Assembly (NCBI GenBank): GCA_015345905.1
Contig: JADDTR010000017.1
Location: 248,001-312,000, forward strand
DNA: 64,000 nt
Direction of reading: 5' to 3'
DNA from: Aotearoamyces nothofagi
Lineage: Eukaryota; Ascomycota; Leotiomycetes; Leotiales; Tympanidaceae
A program made the position numbers and the translations under genes. Positions 24,529 through 36,455 of this stretch are shown here, in pieces (the stretch's first letter is position 1; the number at the start of each line of letters is the position of its first letter). Below the pieces are notes generated by a model that had not been told where the DNA came from, made no database searches, and saw only the letters and a list, made by a program, of their open reading frames with translations.

Positions 24529-26303
24529 TCACTCAGATTGCTTGTCCTTTTCTCCCTTTCCCATCAGCGCCTCCTTCGCAGCTCGTCCTGCAGCATGTCC
24601 TATTTCTGCCACTTTAGCTGCGAGCCCTCCCTGTCCTTCGTCTGCTATTAACTTGCCTGCAAGAGCGGCACTAACACTCTTCCTCCGTTTCCTTTCTGCA
24701 ACTATGCTGATGCGGTTCAATTCACCGACAAAACTCTCCCCCCACCATGCGCTGGTATACTTGAATACGTACTTCTCAAGTTTCTTGAAATTCGATAGTC
24801 TGAGCTCTTCTCCCATTGTAACAGACTCGTGGATAGCATTCGCGAGTTCTTCCGTGTTCCATGGGTTGACAATCAGAGCGCCGTTTAGTGATTGGGCAGC
24901 ACCTGTGAACTCAGACAGAATAAGAGCGCCATGCCGCTTTGCCTGTGTAGCGATATATTCATAGGACACGAGATTCATGCCATCACGGGTGGATGACACT
25001 AGGCAGACATCGGAAACAGCGTAGAGGGCAGTGAGTTCCTCGAATGAGACGGACTGATGGAGGAAATGGATTGGCATAAATTCGATTGTGCCTATGGATG
25101 TTGTTAGTTTCTTGATGGGGCTGCTTATGAAATGGCGGACAGCTTACCAAATTTGCCGTTGATACGTCCAACTAGCTCATTGACCACAGCACGCAAATTC
25201 TGGTACTCTTCGACGTCTTCTCGACTGGGTACTGCAACCTGTACTAGGACCACCTTGCCAATCCACTCGGGATGCTCTGTCAAGAATACTTCAAGCGCGT
25301 GTAGCTTTTGAGGTACACCCTTGATGTAGTCTAAGCGATCAACACCAACTATGAGCTTGACGCCCTCAAACTTGCGTTCCAAGGCCGCAATACGATCTTG
25401 GATCTTTTGGCTTTTGAGTCCATCAACGAATTTCTCGGGGTCAATGCCAATGGGGAAGGCCGCAACGGTCACATATTTTCCAAAAAATTCGACACCGTTT
25501 GGTGTAGTGGTTACTTCACTGGGGCAAGTTAGTAGTTGACCTCATATTCTAACTTTGGATTCTTACAGTATTCTTGCACAACTGCTCAGGAAATGTCTAG
25601 CGTAATCGTAGGTATGGAAGCCGATGAGATCACATTGGAGAACACCCAAGAGAAGAGCTTCTCGTACGGGAAGAATTCTGTAGATCTCACTACTCGGAAA
25701 TGGTGTATGCAGGAAGAAGCCGATCTTGACATTCTTTTTGCGGTCACCAATCTCCTCGCGTAGCATCTCTGGTAGAAGCATCAGGTGATAATCGTGGACC
25801 CATATCATATCTCCGTCCTCCACATCTTTTGCTATTGTCTGGGCGAACAGTCTATTGACTTGTTTATAGGCGGACCACGCGGATTCGTCGAATGTGATCT
25901 CTCCAGGGTGATAATGGAACAGAGGCCATAGGATCGAGTCTGTTTGCAAGGATTAGCGTTATGTTCGCAGGAATCGATTCGGGAGCATACTTGAGAAGCC
26001 ATTATAATGCCTATCTGCTAACTCATCATCGATGAAGATTGGTGTGGCACCGTGCTCGTCCTTCAGCTGTTTGATCAGATCTGCTGTCTCGGCCTCCGGA
26101 ACTTCCAAGCCCGGCCATCCGTACCACTGGAACTTGGTTGTCTTTGACAGACCGCTGAGACCAGTGACAAGACCGCCAGAGGACATCTTGAAGGTGTATG
26201 ATCCATCGTCGGAGCGTTTGATGGTTATTGGGATTCGGTTTGAGACCAGCAGCAGTCTGCCCGATGCAGGGACCGACGACTCATTACCAACCAAGGCAGG
26301 CAT
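24529..26303 (-). CDS. TPS1: Alpha,alpha-trehalose-phosphate synthase (UDP-forming)
   Basis: Four exons (26303-25991, 25939-25567, 25518-25148, 25091-24529) give 539 residues. GT20-family motifs are LLLVSNRIPITI, SSGGLVTGL, WYGWPGLE, WPLFHYHPGE, DMIWVHDYHLMLLPEMLR, GFFLHTPFPSSEIYR, GVDRLDYIKGVPQKL, STRDGMNLVSYEYIA and the sugar-nucleotide site region SEFTGAAQSLNGALIVNPWN. It makes trehalose-6-phosphate from UDP-glucose and glucose-6-phosphate, for stress protection and glycolytic control. The Ala/Lys-rich tail (about 45 residues) after the catalytic domain is less conserved. Confidence 0.98.
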
Positions 26304-26890
26304 CGTCGAAAGAGTTCCTCAGAGCGAAACGGCACCAGCTAGACGAGTAGATGTCGAGAACAAAGGATCACAGGATGGCCGACGTGTTGCGAGATGCGCA
26401 GGACCGACGTGGTTCTGTGGGACGTTCCAGAAGCTTCGTGATTTGATTTACTGGAGTTTTGAAGCGGGGAAGTCGAAATGTGCGAAGCGTGGAGTGATAA
26501 AGGCAATGGTGATCTACCCTAGCAGATCGTCTAGGTGGGAACGGCTGTGCTTCACGAGCCAAGGACTGTATGAGGAAAGAATTACGCAGGTAGAAATGTG
26601 AAATCCAACGTGCTGGCGTGTTGTTTTTCGGACAGGTCAGGTCGAGAAGGCTCCAACCTGAAGGCCGATCTATTGGTGCAATGGGCGCAATGGGTGCAAT
26701 GGGTAAAGTCGGCAGAACGGGGCCAGGACCAGGCAGGACCAGGGCCCGGGCCAGCAGACGCGACCGATGTCATGGGCCCACAGGCCAGTGGGTAGCCCAC
26801 ATGTGATGCCCTGTGCATCCACCACACGCAGTCAGTAACACGCACGTCCACGGCACGAACATGCCGTAATGGCTGCAATGATCGTAATAG

Positions 26891-26925
26891 CTGCCCGCTG
26901 CCCGCTGCCCGCTGCCCGCTGCCCG
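26891..26925. repeat. CTGCCCG heptamer repeat
   Basis: Five head-to-tail CTGCCCG units. Confidence 0.9.
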
Positions 26926-26970
26926 GGGCGCAAGCACGGTTGCACCCCGACCTGATAGCGAAGCTCTACA

Positions 26971-26995
26971 GTACTGTACTGTACTGTACTGTACT
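26971..26995. repeat. ACTGT pentamer repeat
   Basis: Five GTACT units, the same motif as near 7150 and 7865. Confidence 0.9.
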
Positions 26996-27700
26996 ATAGA
27001 ACAGCCATGGCTGTAGGCTATACCTCTAGCCTCCGGCCCGGCTGTCCTCCGCTACTTTAGCTATTGCGATGCATTTCTCCAATTACTGTTTGATCTCCAT
27101 GCTTTTGATCTCTGAGGGCCGTCTCTGTGCTGCTGCTGCTGCTGCTGGATTCTTACCTGAAGGGCCGTCGTCTTTTCATGCCTTGCTATCCGGATGCTTG
27201 GTCGGGGCTTCAGCCAGCCGTTTAGCTTCCGGTTCCCCTGCAATTCTCGAATTACCGGGTCGATCAGAAGAATACCAGCCACAAGGAGCGGCGTGCCGTG
27301 CCAGCTCCTCCCAGTGTCGCATTCAGCGTCGCTGGGGTCTGCGCGCCATTAAGCCGGATGTTATACGTTCGGTAGGCAGATGAAATAAGGTAGATGGTAG
27401 ATAGTGATTCAACAGGAAGACTTCGATAGTATAATGGGAAAGCTGTCTTACGGAAAGGTACATACAAGGCTATGCATATCACATCGTGGGCGGGTGAAAA
27501 GTTATGCCTGAGGGTTGAATCCCAACAAGGCCTGGGCTGGGGCATATACAGTAATAACGGGGTGGAGCTCGGGCCATGTTCACTTAAATCTAAACTCAGC
27601 TGGACGCGACCTTCAGCCTTGCAGTACAACTCGGTCTATCTGGGTTATCTATTGATCAACGCGCCATAATCTCGCAATTACTTGTACACTCACCATCGCA

Positions 27701-29064
27701 ATGCCCCCCTCAGAGACGGCAGTGGCAGATGCCCTGCGAAAAACGGTGCAGAGCATCTTTTCCAGCAAAGAACGCGACCAGATGACCGTGAATCTTGTAC
27801 GTACTAAAGTCGAGGCGAAACTCGAGCTCAAAAAAGATTTCTTGAAGGAAACACCATGGAAGGAGAAGAGTAAGGATATTATCAAGGACGAAAATGTGCG
27901 ATGCCCACAGAAGCCCTGAATTTTTTTTTGACACGCTCTCTAATGCATTGCCTATAGGACAAGCTATTGGAGGCAGAAGAGAACGGCGATGATATTAAGT
28001 CCAAGCCTAGTCCATCACCCGGAAAACCGAAAGCTGCACCGGCGAAGAAAGTGAAGAAGGAGCCAACTGCTTCAGCAAATAAAGCAACAAAGCGGGCAAG
28101 CACTGGCGAGAAGGCCCAACCCCGCAAGCGACAAAAGAAGGAGGAAACGCCGCCGTCAGATTCCGACATAGAGAGCGAATTAACTCCAGCTGAAGATACT
28201 CCTTTTGAAGACAGCGATCTGAGCGATGTACCCAAACCTAAGAAGGAAAATAAAGAAAGAAAGCTTGCTACGAAACCTGCGTCGAAGCTCAAGACGGAGA
28301 AAAACATCAATACAAAGCCGGCGCCAAAGCGGGAGAGGAAGACCAAAGTTGAATCTGACGAGGATGATGGGCCTGAAGACAATGTGGATCATATTAAATC
28401 CTCGCCTATAGAACGCAAGAGAAAGAAGGGGCCAAAGCTTGAGTCAAAGGAAGAGTCAGATGCCGAAGGCAACATTGGTGATAATTCTGACTCGGATATG
28501 TCGGTCCTCCTGGACGAATTACCTAAACCTAAGCAAAGAGTATCCTCAAAATCGAAATCATCATCATCTACCTCTACCTCTAAGGCGACCGCGAAATCAA
28601 AAATACAAGCTGAACTTTCACCTGATGAAGTTGAAATTAAAACTTTACAGAATCAATTAGTCAAGTGTGGCATACGAAAGATTTGGGGCATCGAACTGAA
28701 GAAATACGGCAGCGACAATAAAGCCAAGATCCAACATCTCAAGGGTATGCTAAGAGAAGCCGGTCTGGATGGCCGATTCAGTGAGGCAAGAGCCAAAGAA
28801 ATTAGAGAAGCAAGAGAATTGGCCGCTGATCTGGAAGCTGTAACAGAAGGAGCGGCGATGTGGGGCAATGAGAGAGGTTCGAGAAGCAGTGCCAACAGAG
28901 CTAGACAGAGCCCGACCTCACACGATAGTGATGAAGACGAGAATGGGGAAAATGATGAGAATTCGTCAAGAAGTCAGAGTTATACCGATATCCCGACTAA
29001 GGAGGTGATCGCGAGGGCAAGGCTGGACTTGGCCTTCTTGGGCGATGAGAGTGAATCGGATTGA
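27701..29064 (+). CDS. HIRIP3-like histone chaperone with DEK-C N-terminus
   Basis: Exons 27701-27895 and 27958-29064 give 433 residues. Residues 1-75 resemble a DEK-C domain. A long Lys/Glu/Ser-rich disordered centre with nuclear-localisation-like basic runs (KKVKKEP, RKRQKKEE) follows. Then comes DSDMSVLLDE, like the CHZ motif of HIRIP3. The conserved module LVKCGIRKIWGIELKK ... LKGMLREAGLDGRFSEARAK ... ELAADLEAV matches the C-terminal part of HIRIP3-type proteins, which bind H2A-H2B. The intron donor is GTGCGA, a weak form. Assignment rests on remembered motif pattern; the exact histone partner is inference. Confidence 0.75.
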
Positions 29065-29501
29065 ATTAAACCATAGCGATCTGCATTCTGTCTACTGAAT
29101 ACCTAGTGCTATATACTCTAGCATAGGTATGTTAGGATAGAATTAATAAATGCTTAAAATTGTCTAATACTGTCATGAGATTTTCTAATTATATGCTATT
29201 GTTGAGGAGTAATTAGATTCCCGCTGCTATAGTTGTGATGATTCCAATTAGTTCATTTGCGTCGTGTAGTTGCAATTGTAGCAAACTCTCGTCGACATCT
29301 AGCAAGCATATTTATTGCAGCATGCTAAGGAAATGGCATTTGGTAGCCATGCCACAAAGTAACTTAGAAGGAATCTATCAATAATAGGTCGTCTTTGATA
29401 CATCCGAAGCTTGCCATGATTGACTTATATCTGCCTTCCATAGGGGTCTATACAGTATCATCCAGCCAGCGGACAGGTTCGCTTTCCATATGATTACCAA
29501 C
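29065..29501. other. Intergenic, AT-leaning
   Basis: 3' region of the HIRIP3-like gene; nothing recognised. Confidence 0.5.
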
Positions 29502-29801
29502 TTACAGACCCGTCGGTGCTTTGCCACTTCTGACACGCTGTGCAACTAGACTGAATACAGTGACTGATGACAGAAAGAGAACTAGATTGTAGAACTTCAT
29601 GACCTCAGCCCGAGTCGAGGTAACAAAAAGAGGAAAGACTTACAGCAGCGCGCGAGTAGGCGCTCTCTTCTGCATCTGTCCGAGCCTCCACGAAGAGACG
29701 GCGAAGGTTGGGGAAGTTTGCCTGAGTTCTTGTCAGCCTTCTAGTGGACCATGGTCGAGGAGGCTGCTTTTACCATTTCCCCTATCGCATCATGCTTCAG
29801 A
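29502..29801 (-). CDS. Possible small multi-exon membrane protein (5' end not placed)
   Basis: Three consecutive exon-like pieces join in frame on the minus strand: 29801-29774, 29721-29644 and 29603-29502, with introns of 52 and 40 nt bounded by GT/AG. The joined reading is LKHDAIGEM + ANFPNLRRLFVEARTDAEE... + VMKFYNLVLFLSSVTVFSLV..., ending GKAPTGL and TAA. The last exon makes one hydrophobic helix. I could not place the first exon between 29801 and the divergent beta-adaptin start at 30212. The clean joins suggest a real gene for a small membrane protein; the family is not recognised. The 40-nt intron is short. Confidence 0.4.
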
Positions 29802-30211
29802 CTGAGATAAGAATTGCAGAAAATGAATAGCTTGTATCTCCCTTTTTGATGTTGTGCCCTTTAAACTTGATAACATAAATGGCACTCTTGTCAGTTGACT
29901 CCCTAGTGAAGTCGCATTGCGTTGTTCGCGAGGCTCAAGATATCCGCCTGAATCTCCGCTCCGCTATTTATTCCGCTGTTAGCGAGACCTTGGGGACACA
30001 CCAGGCTGACGAGCATCAACAGGAGTTACAGACCAACTACTTCAGCATCCACGATTCTCACGACCTCCGCGTACTCACCGACTGGTCGTTATTCTGTCAA
30101 TTCAACAACCATCTCGGCCGCAGCTAAATATTCGCGTTCGGCGAGCTCTCATTGACTACAAAGCCCAAAGTGCATGAGGGGCAGTCCCTCGAATCGCCGT
30201 CTACGTGAACG
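29802..30211. other. Upstream region of AP-1 beta-adaptin
   Basis: Holds the beta-adaptin promoter and probably the unseen first exon of the small minus-strand gene. An 82-codon plus-strand ORF (29879-30127) has no recognisable features. Confidence 0.4.
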
Positions 30212-32566
30212 ATGGCGGTGAACAGGATACGCGGGGCCTTTGCGGCGCCTAAGAAGGGCGAGACCTTTGAGTTGAGAGCAGGTCTGGTATCACAATATGC
30301 ATATGAACGAAAGGAGGCTATTCAGAAGACCATTATGTCCATGACCCTTGGCAAAGATGTGTCCGCTCTGTTCCCGGATGTCCTCAAAAACATTGCCACT
30401 CCAGACTTGGATCAAAAGAAACTGGTGTATCTATATCTCATGTAAGGGAATACGGGTGATTGACTAGGTGGTGTTGGTTAGCTGACCCGGATAGGAATTA
30501 TGCAAAATCACATCCAGACCTCTGCATTCTCGCTGTTAATACATTCGTACAAGATTCCGAAGACCCAAATCCACTAGTACGAGCGCTCGCTATACGAACA
30601 ATGGGTTGCATTAGAGTAGATAAGATGGTGGATTACATGGAGGAGCCACTGCGGAAGACGTTGCGAGACGAATCCCCTTACGTTCGAAAAACGGCCGCTA
30701 TATGTGTCGCAAAGCTATTCGACCTCAATCCTACCATGTGCCTCGAGAATGGCTTCCTAGAGACATTGCAGGAGCTGATTGGAGATCCTAATCCTATGGT
30801 TGTCGCAAATGCAGTGACAGCTTTAGTAGAGATCAACGAGACCGCTCCAGAGACGAAGGCGTTGCGCATAACTTCTGTGACTCTAAAGAAAATGATTATG
30901 GCCCTTACAGAATGCACGGAATGGGGTCGAGTCACAATTTTGTCCACTTTGGCAGATTACCAGGCAGCAGATATGAAGGAATCCGAGCACATCTGTGAAC
31001 GCGTCTCTCCGCAGTTCCAGCATGTCAACCCGAGTGTCGTTTTGGCTGCGGTGAAGGTTGTATTCTTGCAAATGAGGAACTTGAATCAAGAATTGCAGAA
31101 TCAGTACCTGAAAAAGATGGCACCTCCACTTGGTGAGCTTTGTTTGTAGTCAACTCCCGAAATCCTGCTAATTACAATAGTCACTCTTGTCGCATCTGCT
31201 CCAGAAGTTCAGTACGTCGCATTAAGAAATATCGATCTCCTGCTGCAAGCTAGGCCAGATATCTTGAGCAAAGAGTTGCGAGTATTCTTTTGCAAATACA
31301 ACGATCCACCATATGTGAAACTCCAGAAATTGGAGATTATGGTACGCATAGCTAACGACAAGAATGTTGACCAACTCTTGGCCGAACTGAAGGAATATGG
31401 CGCTGAAGTCGACATGGATTTCGTCAGACGTGCTGTTAAAGCTATTGGCCAAGTTGCCATCAAAATTGAAAGTGCCAGCGAAAAATGTGTAAATACATTG
31501 CTAGATCTCATTGCGACAAAAGTAAACTATGTGGTCCAGGAGGCGGTTGTTGTCATTAAGGACATCTTCCGGAAATATCCAGGATATGAAGGCATCATCC
31601 CCACGTTATGCAAATACATAGATGAGCTTGATGAGCCAAACGCAAGAGGGGCTCTGATCTGGATCGTGGGAGAGTATGCAGAGAAGATCAACAATGCAGA
31701 CGACATTCTTTCGGGCTTTGTTGAAGGGTTTATGGATGAATACACTCAGGTATGCAAATTCCCAGCTGATCATTGGCTCGTAAGCTAATTACATGAAGAC
31801 CCAACTTCAAATATTGACTGCGGTTGTCAAATTATTCTTGAAAAAGCCAGATAACAACCAGAGTCTTGTACAAAAGGTTCTTCAGCAGGCCACAGCTGAC
31901 AATGACAACCCGGACATCCGTGATAGAGCATATGTTTATTGGCGACTCTTATCTGGCGATCTGGATGTTGCGAAGAACATTATTCTCTCTGATAAACCCG
32001 CTATCACGACAACGATGACTTCATTATCTCCAGCATTGCTTGAACAACTTCTTTCTGAACTATCTACTCTGGCCTCCGTCTACCACAAACCGCCTGAGAC
32101 ATTTGTTGGCCAAGGCCGATTTGGAGCCGATGCCATCCAGCATGCTGCTATCCAAGAACAAAGGCAAAATATCGTGGATAATCCAATTGCTGCTGCAATT
32201 GCTGCTACAGCCAATGGTGGCCCAGTGCAGAACACTGCTGAAAACCTTCTGGATATTGATTTTGACGGTGCAGCTCCGGCGTCAGCTGATGCACCGCCAA
32301 TATCAGGCACATCTGGATTAGAAGGCCTAGCAGGCACACCGCAGAGAGTTGCAAGCCCAACTGCTAGTGCTCCAAGTGCTAGTGGTTTGAATGATATGAT
32401 GGGCCTCTTTGATAGCAATAGCGAGCCACCACAGCCGGCAGGGAATGATTTGATGAATAGTTTTGCCGGTCTGGACCTGAGCGGCTCGAGCCAGCCTCCA
32501 CCTCCGCAACAGCAACTTCAGGGCAGTAACAAAAAGACTAATGAGGACTTGCTCGGCATGTTCTGA
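30212..32566 (+). CDS. APL2: AP-1 complex beta-adaptin (large subunit)
   Basis: Four exons (30212-30441, 30495-31132, 31181-31749, 31799-32566) give 734 residues. The beta-adaptin trunk of HEAT-like repeats is clear ([41 protein letters not shown]-like [30 protein letters not shown]). The hinge (about 575-734) is Ala/Ser/Pro/Gln-rich and ends NEDLLGMF. There is no ear domain, as in fungal AP-1 beta. AP-1 sorts cargo into clathrin vesicles at the trans-Golgi and endosomes. AP-2 beta is the alternative; start and length favour AP-1. Confidence 0.93.
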
Positions 32567-34027
32567 TAGCTACATTTAGATAGAATGGAGTGGAATGGTT
32601 AATTATTCTCGTATTTGATGTGTAATGTGGGAAATCTTGCTTTGTGTCAGTGACTGCTTAGATGTCGGCCCTGTTCGCCTCTCTACTGTATGTCCAGAAC
32701 CTTTAAGTGAAAGCGTAAACTGAGGGATGTGAAGATGGTTCTCGACGTAAGAGTATAATCTATAGCCCTCACTGCATATACTAGCAGACCAGAAGAATCA
32801 TGGCGATCTGCTCAGGTTTGCGGTCTTACATAAGATCAAGGCTTCTATAGAACAGTTGACACGGGATGAATCATGAAGAGGGTCTGCGGCATTGCTGGAG
32901 CCGCTGTATATGAGAACGCGAGATATAGAGCTGTGCTTGTGAGGGTAGATTTATGATAAAGGCATAGGATGGAGGGATATGCGGTAAATTGGGGGTTTCT
33001 TTTTATTTAATAAGGATCTCGGTTTCGCTGCACGGTTATTAAATAGAGATGCGAGGCAGCGGAAGGGATCTCTAAGCCTTGATTATAACCATTGAATGGG
33101 AACAAAAGTCCTAGTTGAGGGAAAGAAGTATCACGAGGGATACCGGCTTGACTTTCGTCTGCTTGCCATCAAGAGCGACAACATTCAAAGAGAGCTAATA
33201 AATTTTTTTTTTTCAATACATCCTTTGCATTTTCTTTTCCCATACTGATACTTTGATCTGCTGTCGTGCTTCTTCTTCACGTATGCCTTGCCGCTCCTTC
33301 GTCCTGTGAGGCGAATCATGGGTGTTGCTCTGCACGACATCGACAACTTAGCCGAAAAGATCAGGGATATGGCTGAGATGGTATAGTCAGGACTTGTGAT
33401 ATCATGGGAGAAGCACTCCATCATTTCTGTTAATAGGATTTTCGACATTTGGCAAAACCGGATATATTCCAATTCGCCCCTCGAAATGTCGACCTGTCGA
33501 ATACGGTGTACCGAGAATTTTTTTTTTCTTTTTACCAAAGCTCGTGATGTTTGAGTTTCGGCACTTCGACGACATCGCCAGAGTCGAAGACCGTTTACTT
33601 ATTATCTGCAGCAATTCCAAATGGTCAATCTCATCGTCTTTGCTCTACATCGTGAGATCCATCCCTCGTCAGAAGCACTGCCGCAGCAATCTTTCAGCCT
33701 CAGCGTCCATTAGTAGGGCCAAAGGCCTAATTTTTCCAGTCGGGAAAAAAATTAGTCACTAGTTTTCCCGCTCCAACAGCCGACGCATGCCCATCACGAT
33801 CACAAAAATGCCAAAAGCCATTGCGCCTCGCTGTCTCTCTTTTCTCTTTTTTCCTTCTCTTCTTTCGTATCTCATGACAGGCTTTGACAGGCCTTCAAGC
33901 AAGCTTTCGGAGAGATCCGCCGTCAGGGTTTGAATTGTGGTATGACGCTGATCGTGTTTATATAGCCCCGTCCGTGATATCTGTTATATCCACATAGTAG
34001 CCAAGCCAGACCAAGCCAAGCAGAAGA
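32567..34027. other. Intergenic, AP-1 beta 3' region and permease promoter
   Basis: No convincing gene. It has T-rich and A-rich runs (33200, 33515) and C/T-rich DNA near 33830-33870 just upstream of the permease. Confidence 0.5.
33956..33965 (+). promoter_or_regulatory. TATA-like box of the permease
   Basis: GTTTATATAG lies about 65-70 bp upstream of the permease ATG, a plausible core-promoter position. Confidence 0.5.
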
Positions 34028-35976
34028 ATGAAGAGCGAGAAGCAGACAGCTGGCAGCGGTGGTGCTGCCGCAGGGAAACCTTCATCGCCGGACGCTGACT
34101 TGCCTGTCTATGATGACCTCAAGATGGAGCCGCGCGCAGGCCGGAAGACGCGGTTCGTGGATAGTTTCAGGAGAGATCTGGGCCAGACGACGACCGCCGT
34201 TGCTGTGAGCATCGAGGAGTACGATGCCGAGACGGCCATCGCCAACACTAGCAAGTCGCCGCTGGCGAGGAAACTCAAGGCTCGGCATCTGCAAATGCTG
34301 GCCATTGGCGGCTCCATTGGTGGGTCAATGAATTCTATTCTTTCGTGATATAACCCGTATGACGAGGCTGATCGATATCCCCAGGGAGCGGCCTCTTTGT
34401 TGGCTCCGGCAAGGCGCTAGCGGCGGGAGGGCCAGCCTCCCTCCTGATCGCCTATGCCCTGATCAGTATCATGTTATACTGCACCGTGTACGCGTTGGGT
34501 GAAATGTCCGTGATGTACCCAGTTGCTGGGTCCTTCTCCGCCTTCGCTACACGCTTCCTCGACCCCGCATGGGGTTTTGCTATGGGTTGGAAGTAAGTCA
34601 CCTGATCACTTGATGTAGCGTAAGTCTGACGATGATATAGTTATGCTCTACAATGGCTTGTCACGTTACCGCTGGAAATCGTAGCTGCATCAATCACCAT
34701 CCAGTACTGGAACACAACCATCTCCCAGGCCGTCTGGGTTTCCATCTTCCTTGTCATGATCATCATCATCAACCTCTTCGGCATCAAGGCGTACGGAGAG
34801 GTGGAATTCATCTTCTCTATGATTAAGGTTATTGCTGTGATAGGCTTTATAATTTTGGGTATAGTCATCGACTGTGGCGGTGGTCCAACAGGTTCATACA
34901 TCGGCGGGAAGTACTGGTTGGATCCCGGAGCTTTCAATTCGGGCTTCAAAGGCCTTTGCAGCATCTTCGTCACCGCGGCGTTCTCCTTTTCCGGTACTGA
35001 ACTTGTGGGTCTGGCGGCAGCTGAGGCAGCTGATCCACGAAAATCACTCCCCACCGCAGTAAAGCAAGCATTCTGGCGAATATCTTTGGTAGGCCTCCTT
35101 TTATCCCGCCCGAACACCCAAATCCCATCAAACACCCTCTAACCTTCTCCCTAGTTCTACATGGTGTCCCTAACCCTCGTCGGCCTGCTCGTCCCCTACA
35201 CCGACCCCACCCTCCTCACCGGCGGCTCCGCAACTGCCACCGCGTCGCCGTTCGTCATCGCTATCAAGACTGCCGGCATAGCAGTGATGCCCTCGATCTT
35301 CAATGCCGTCGTCCTCATCGCCGTCCTGTCCGTCGGCAACTCCTGCATCTACGGCGCCTCGCGCACCATCGCAGCCCTCGCCGAACAGCGGCAGGCGCCC
35401 CTGATCTTCGCCTACATCGACCGCTCCGGCCGCCCCCTCGTCGCCATCATCTTCTCGTCCGCTTTCGGCTTCATCAGCTATTGCGCCGTCAGCTCACAGG
35501 AGGCAACGGTCTTCAACTGGCTGCTGGCCCTCTCCGGCCTCTCGAGCATCTTCACCTGGATGACCATCTGTCTCTGCCACATCCGCTTCCGCGCCGCCTG
35601 GAAAGCCACCGGCCACTCCCTATCCGAACTCTCGTTCCTGTCTGAGCCCGGCCTCGTCGGCTCCTGGATCGGCTTCATCTTCAACGTCCTCGTCTTCATC
35701 GCGCAGTTCTGGATCGGCTTTGCGCCGGAAGGCTACGGAGACATGACGACGAGCGAGCTGGTCATCAACTTCTTCCAGGCCTATCTCGCGGCGCCGATCA
35801 TCGTCATCAGCTACGTCGGGTATAAGTTCTGGTACAAGACCAAGTGGGTCGGCATTGGGCAGATGGATCTGGACACTGGCAGGCGGGATTTGGATAGCCC
35901 CGAGATGCTGGAGAAGGAGAGAGAGGAGAAGAGGCAGTGGCCGCTTTGGAAAAAGACTTATAATGTGCTCTGTTGA
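34028..35976 (+). CDS. Amino-acid permease (yeast GAP1/YAT family)
   Basis: Four exons (34028-34319, 34385-34592, 34641-35088, 35155-35976) give 589 residues. A 90-residue cytosolic N-terminus precedes the TM1 motif IGGSIGSGLFVGSG. Further hallmarks are GEMSVMYPVAGSFSAF, FAMGWNYALQWLVTLPLE, FSFSGTELVGLAAAEAADPRKSLP and IYGASRTIAALAEQRQAP. About 12 membrane segments are visible, with a charged C-terminal tail. It should be a proton-coupled plasma-membrane amino-acid importer. Whether it is a general permease or specific for certain amino acids cannot be told. The third exon's ESAD-like stretch (EAADPRKSLP) is the usual substrate-loop signature. Confidence 0.95.
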
Positions 35977-36455
35977 TGTCGGCTGGGATGAGTTAATGAA
36001 AAAAAAAAATTTAACAAGGAAAAAAGGACGAAAGTAATGACGTATTTAGTGTTTATATATAGAGAAAGTACACACTACGCGGCCATAGTATATGATTGAC
36101 CGCGAAAGAAACGATAATGACAACTAATTTTAATTATCCTTAAACCTACAGCTTATTCGAGAACTCTGATATAGCCTTATACGATATCATCATATCCCTC
36201 TGGTGGTAGACGCTATCCTGCCATCCGTTGAGAATAAATAGTTCGTGGTTAGGCAACTTTCACTGAAATACACCTCTCAGAATCAAAACTCATCATATCA
36301 CATATACAGGAAGATCTCTAATCTTCGTTGAGTTAGGAATAGCGACATACTTTTAATTTCTTCATAGCCCCACGTTTCTTAAAATGTGATATAGCCCCGC
36401 CGCCCATTACCATATTAATGGAATATATGTTGAATATATACAATTCGTAAGTTTC
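35977..36455. other. Intergenic between two convergent transporter genes
   Basis: AT-rich 3' regions of the permease and the MFS gene; nothing else recognised. Confidence 0.5.

Larger units (their letters stand above)
26304..27700. other. Divergent intergenic region TPS1 / HIRIP3-like gene
   Basis: 1.4 kb without a credible gene. It contains a CTGCCCG array (26891-26925), a GTACT array (26971-26995) and a CTG run near 27130. Promoters for both flanking genes must lie here. Confidence 0.5.

Noticed and set aside
26032-26601. Plus-strand ORF of 189 codons at the TPS1 start
   Set aside because: Its first half overlaps TPS1 exon 1 antisense; the remainder has no recognisable pattern.
33185-33620. 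Minus-strand ORFs upstream of the permease
   Set aside because: Interrupted by poly-T/poly-A runs, Lys-rich by composition, no splice-consistent structure.
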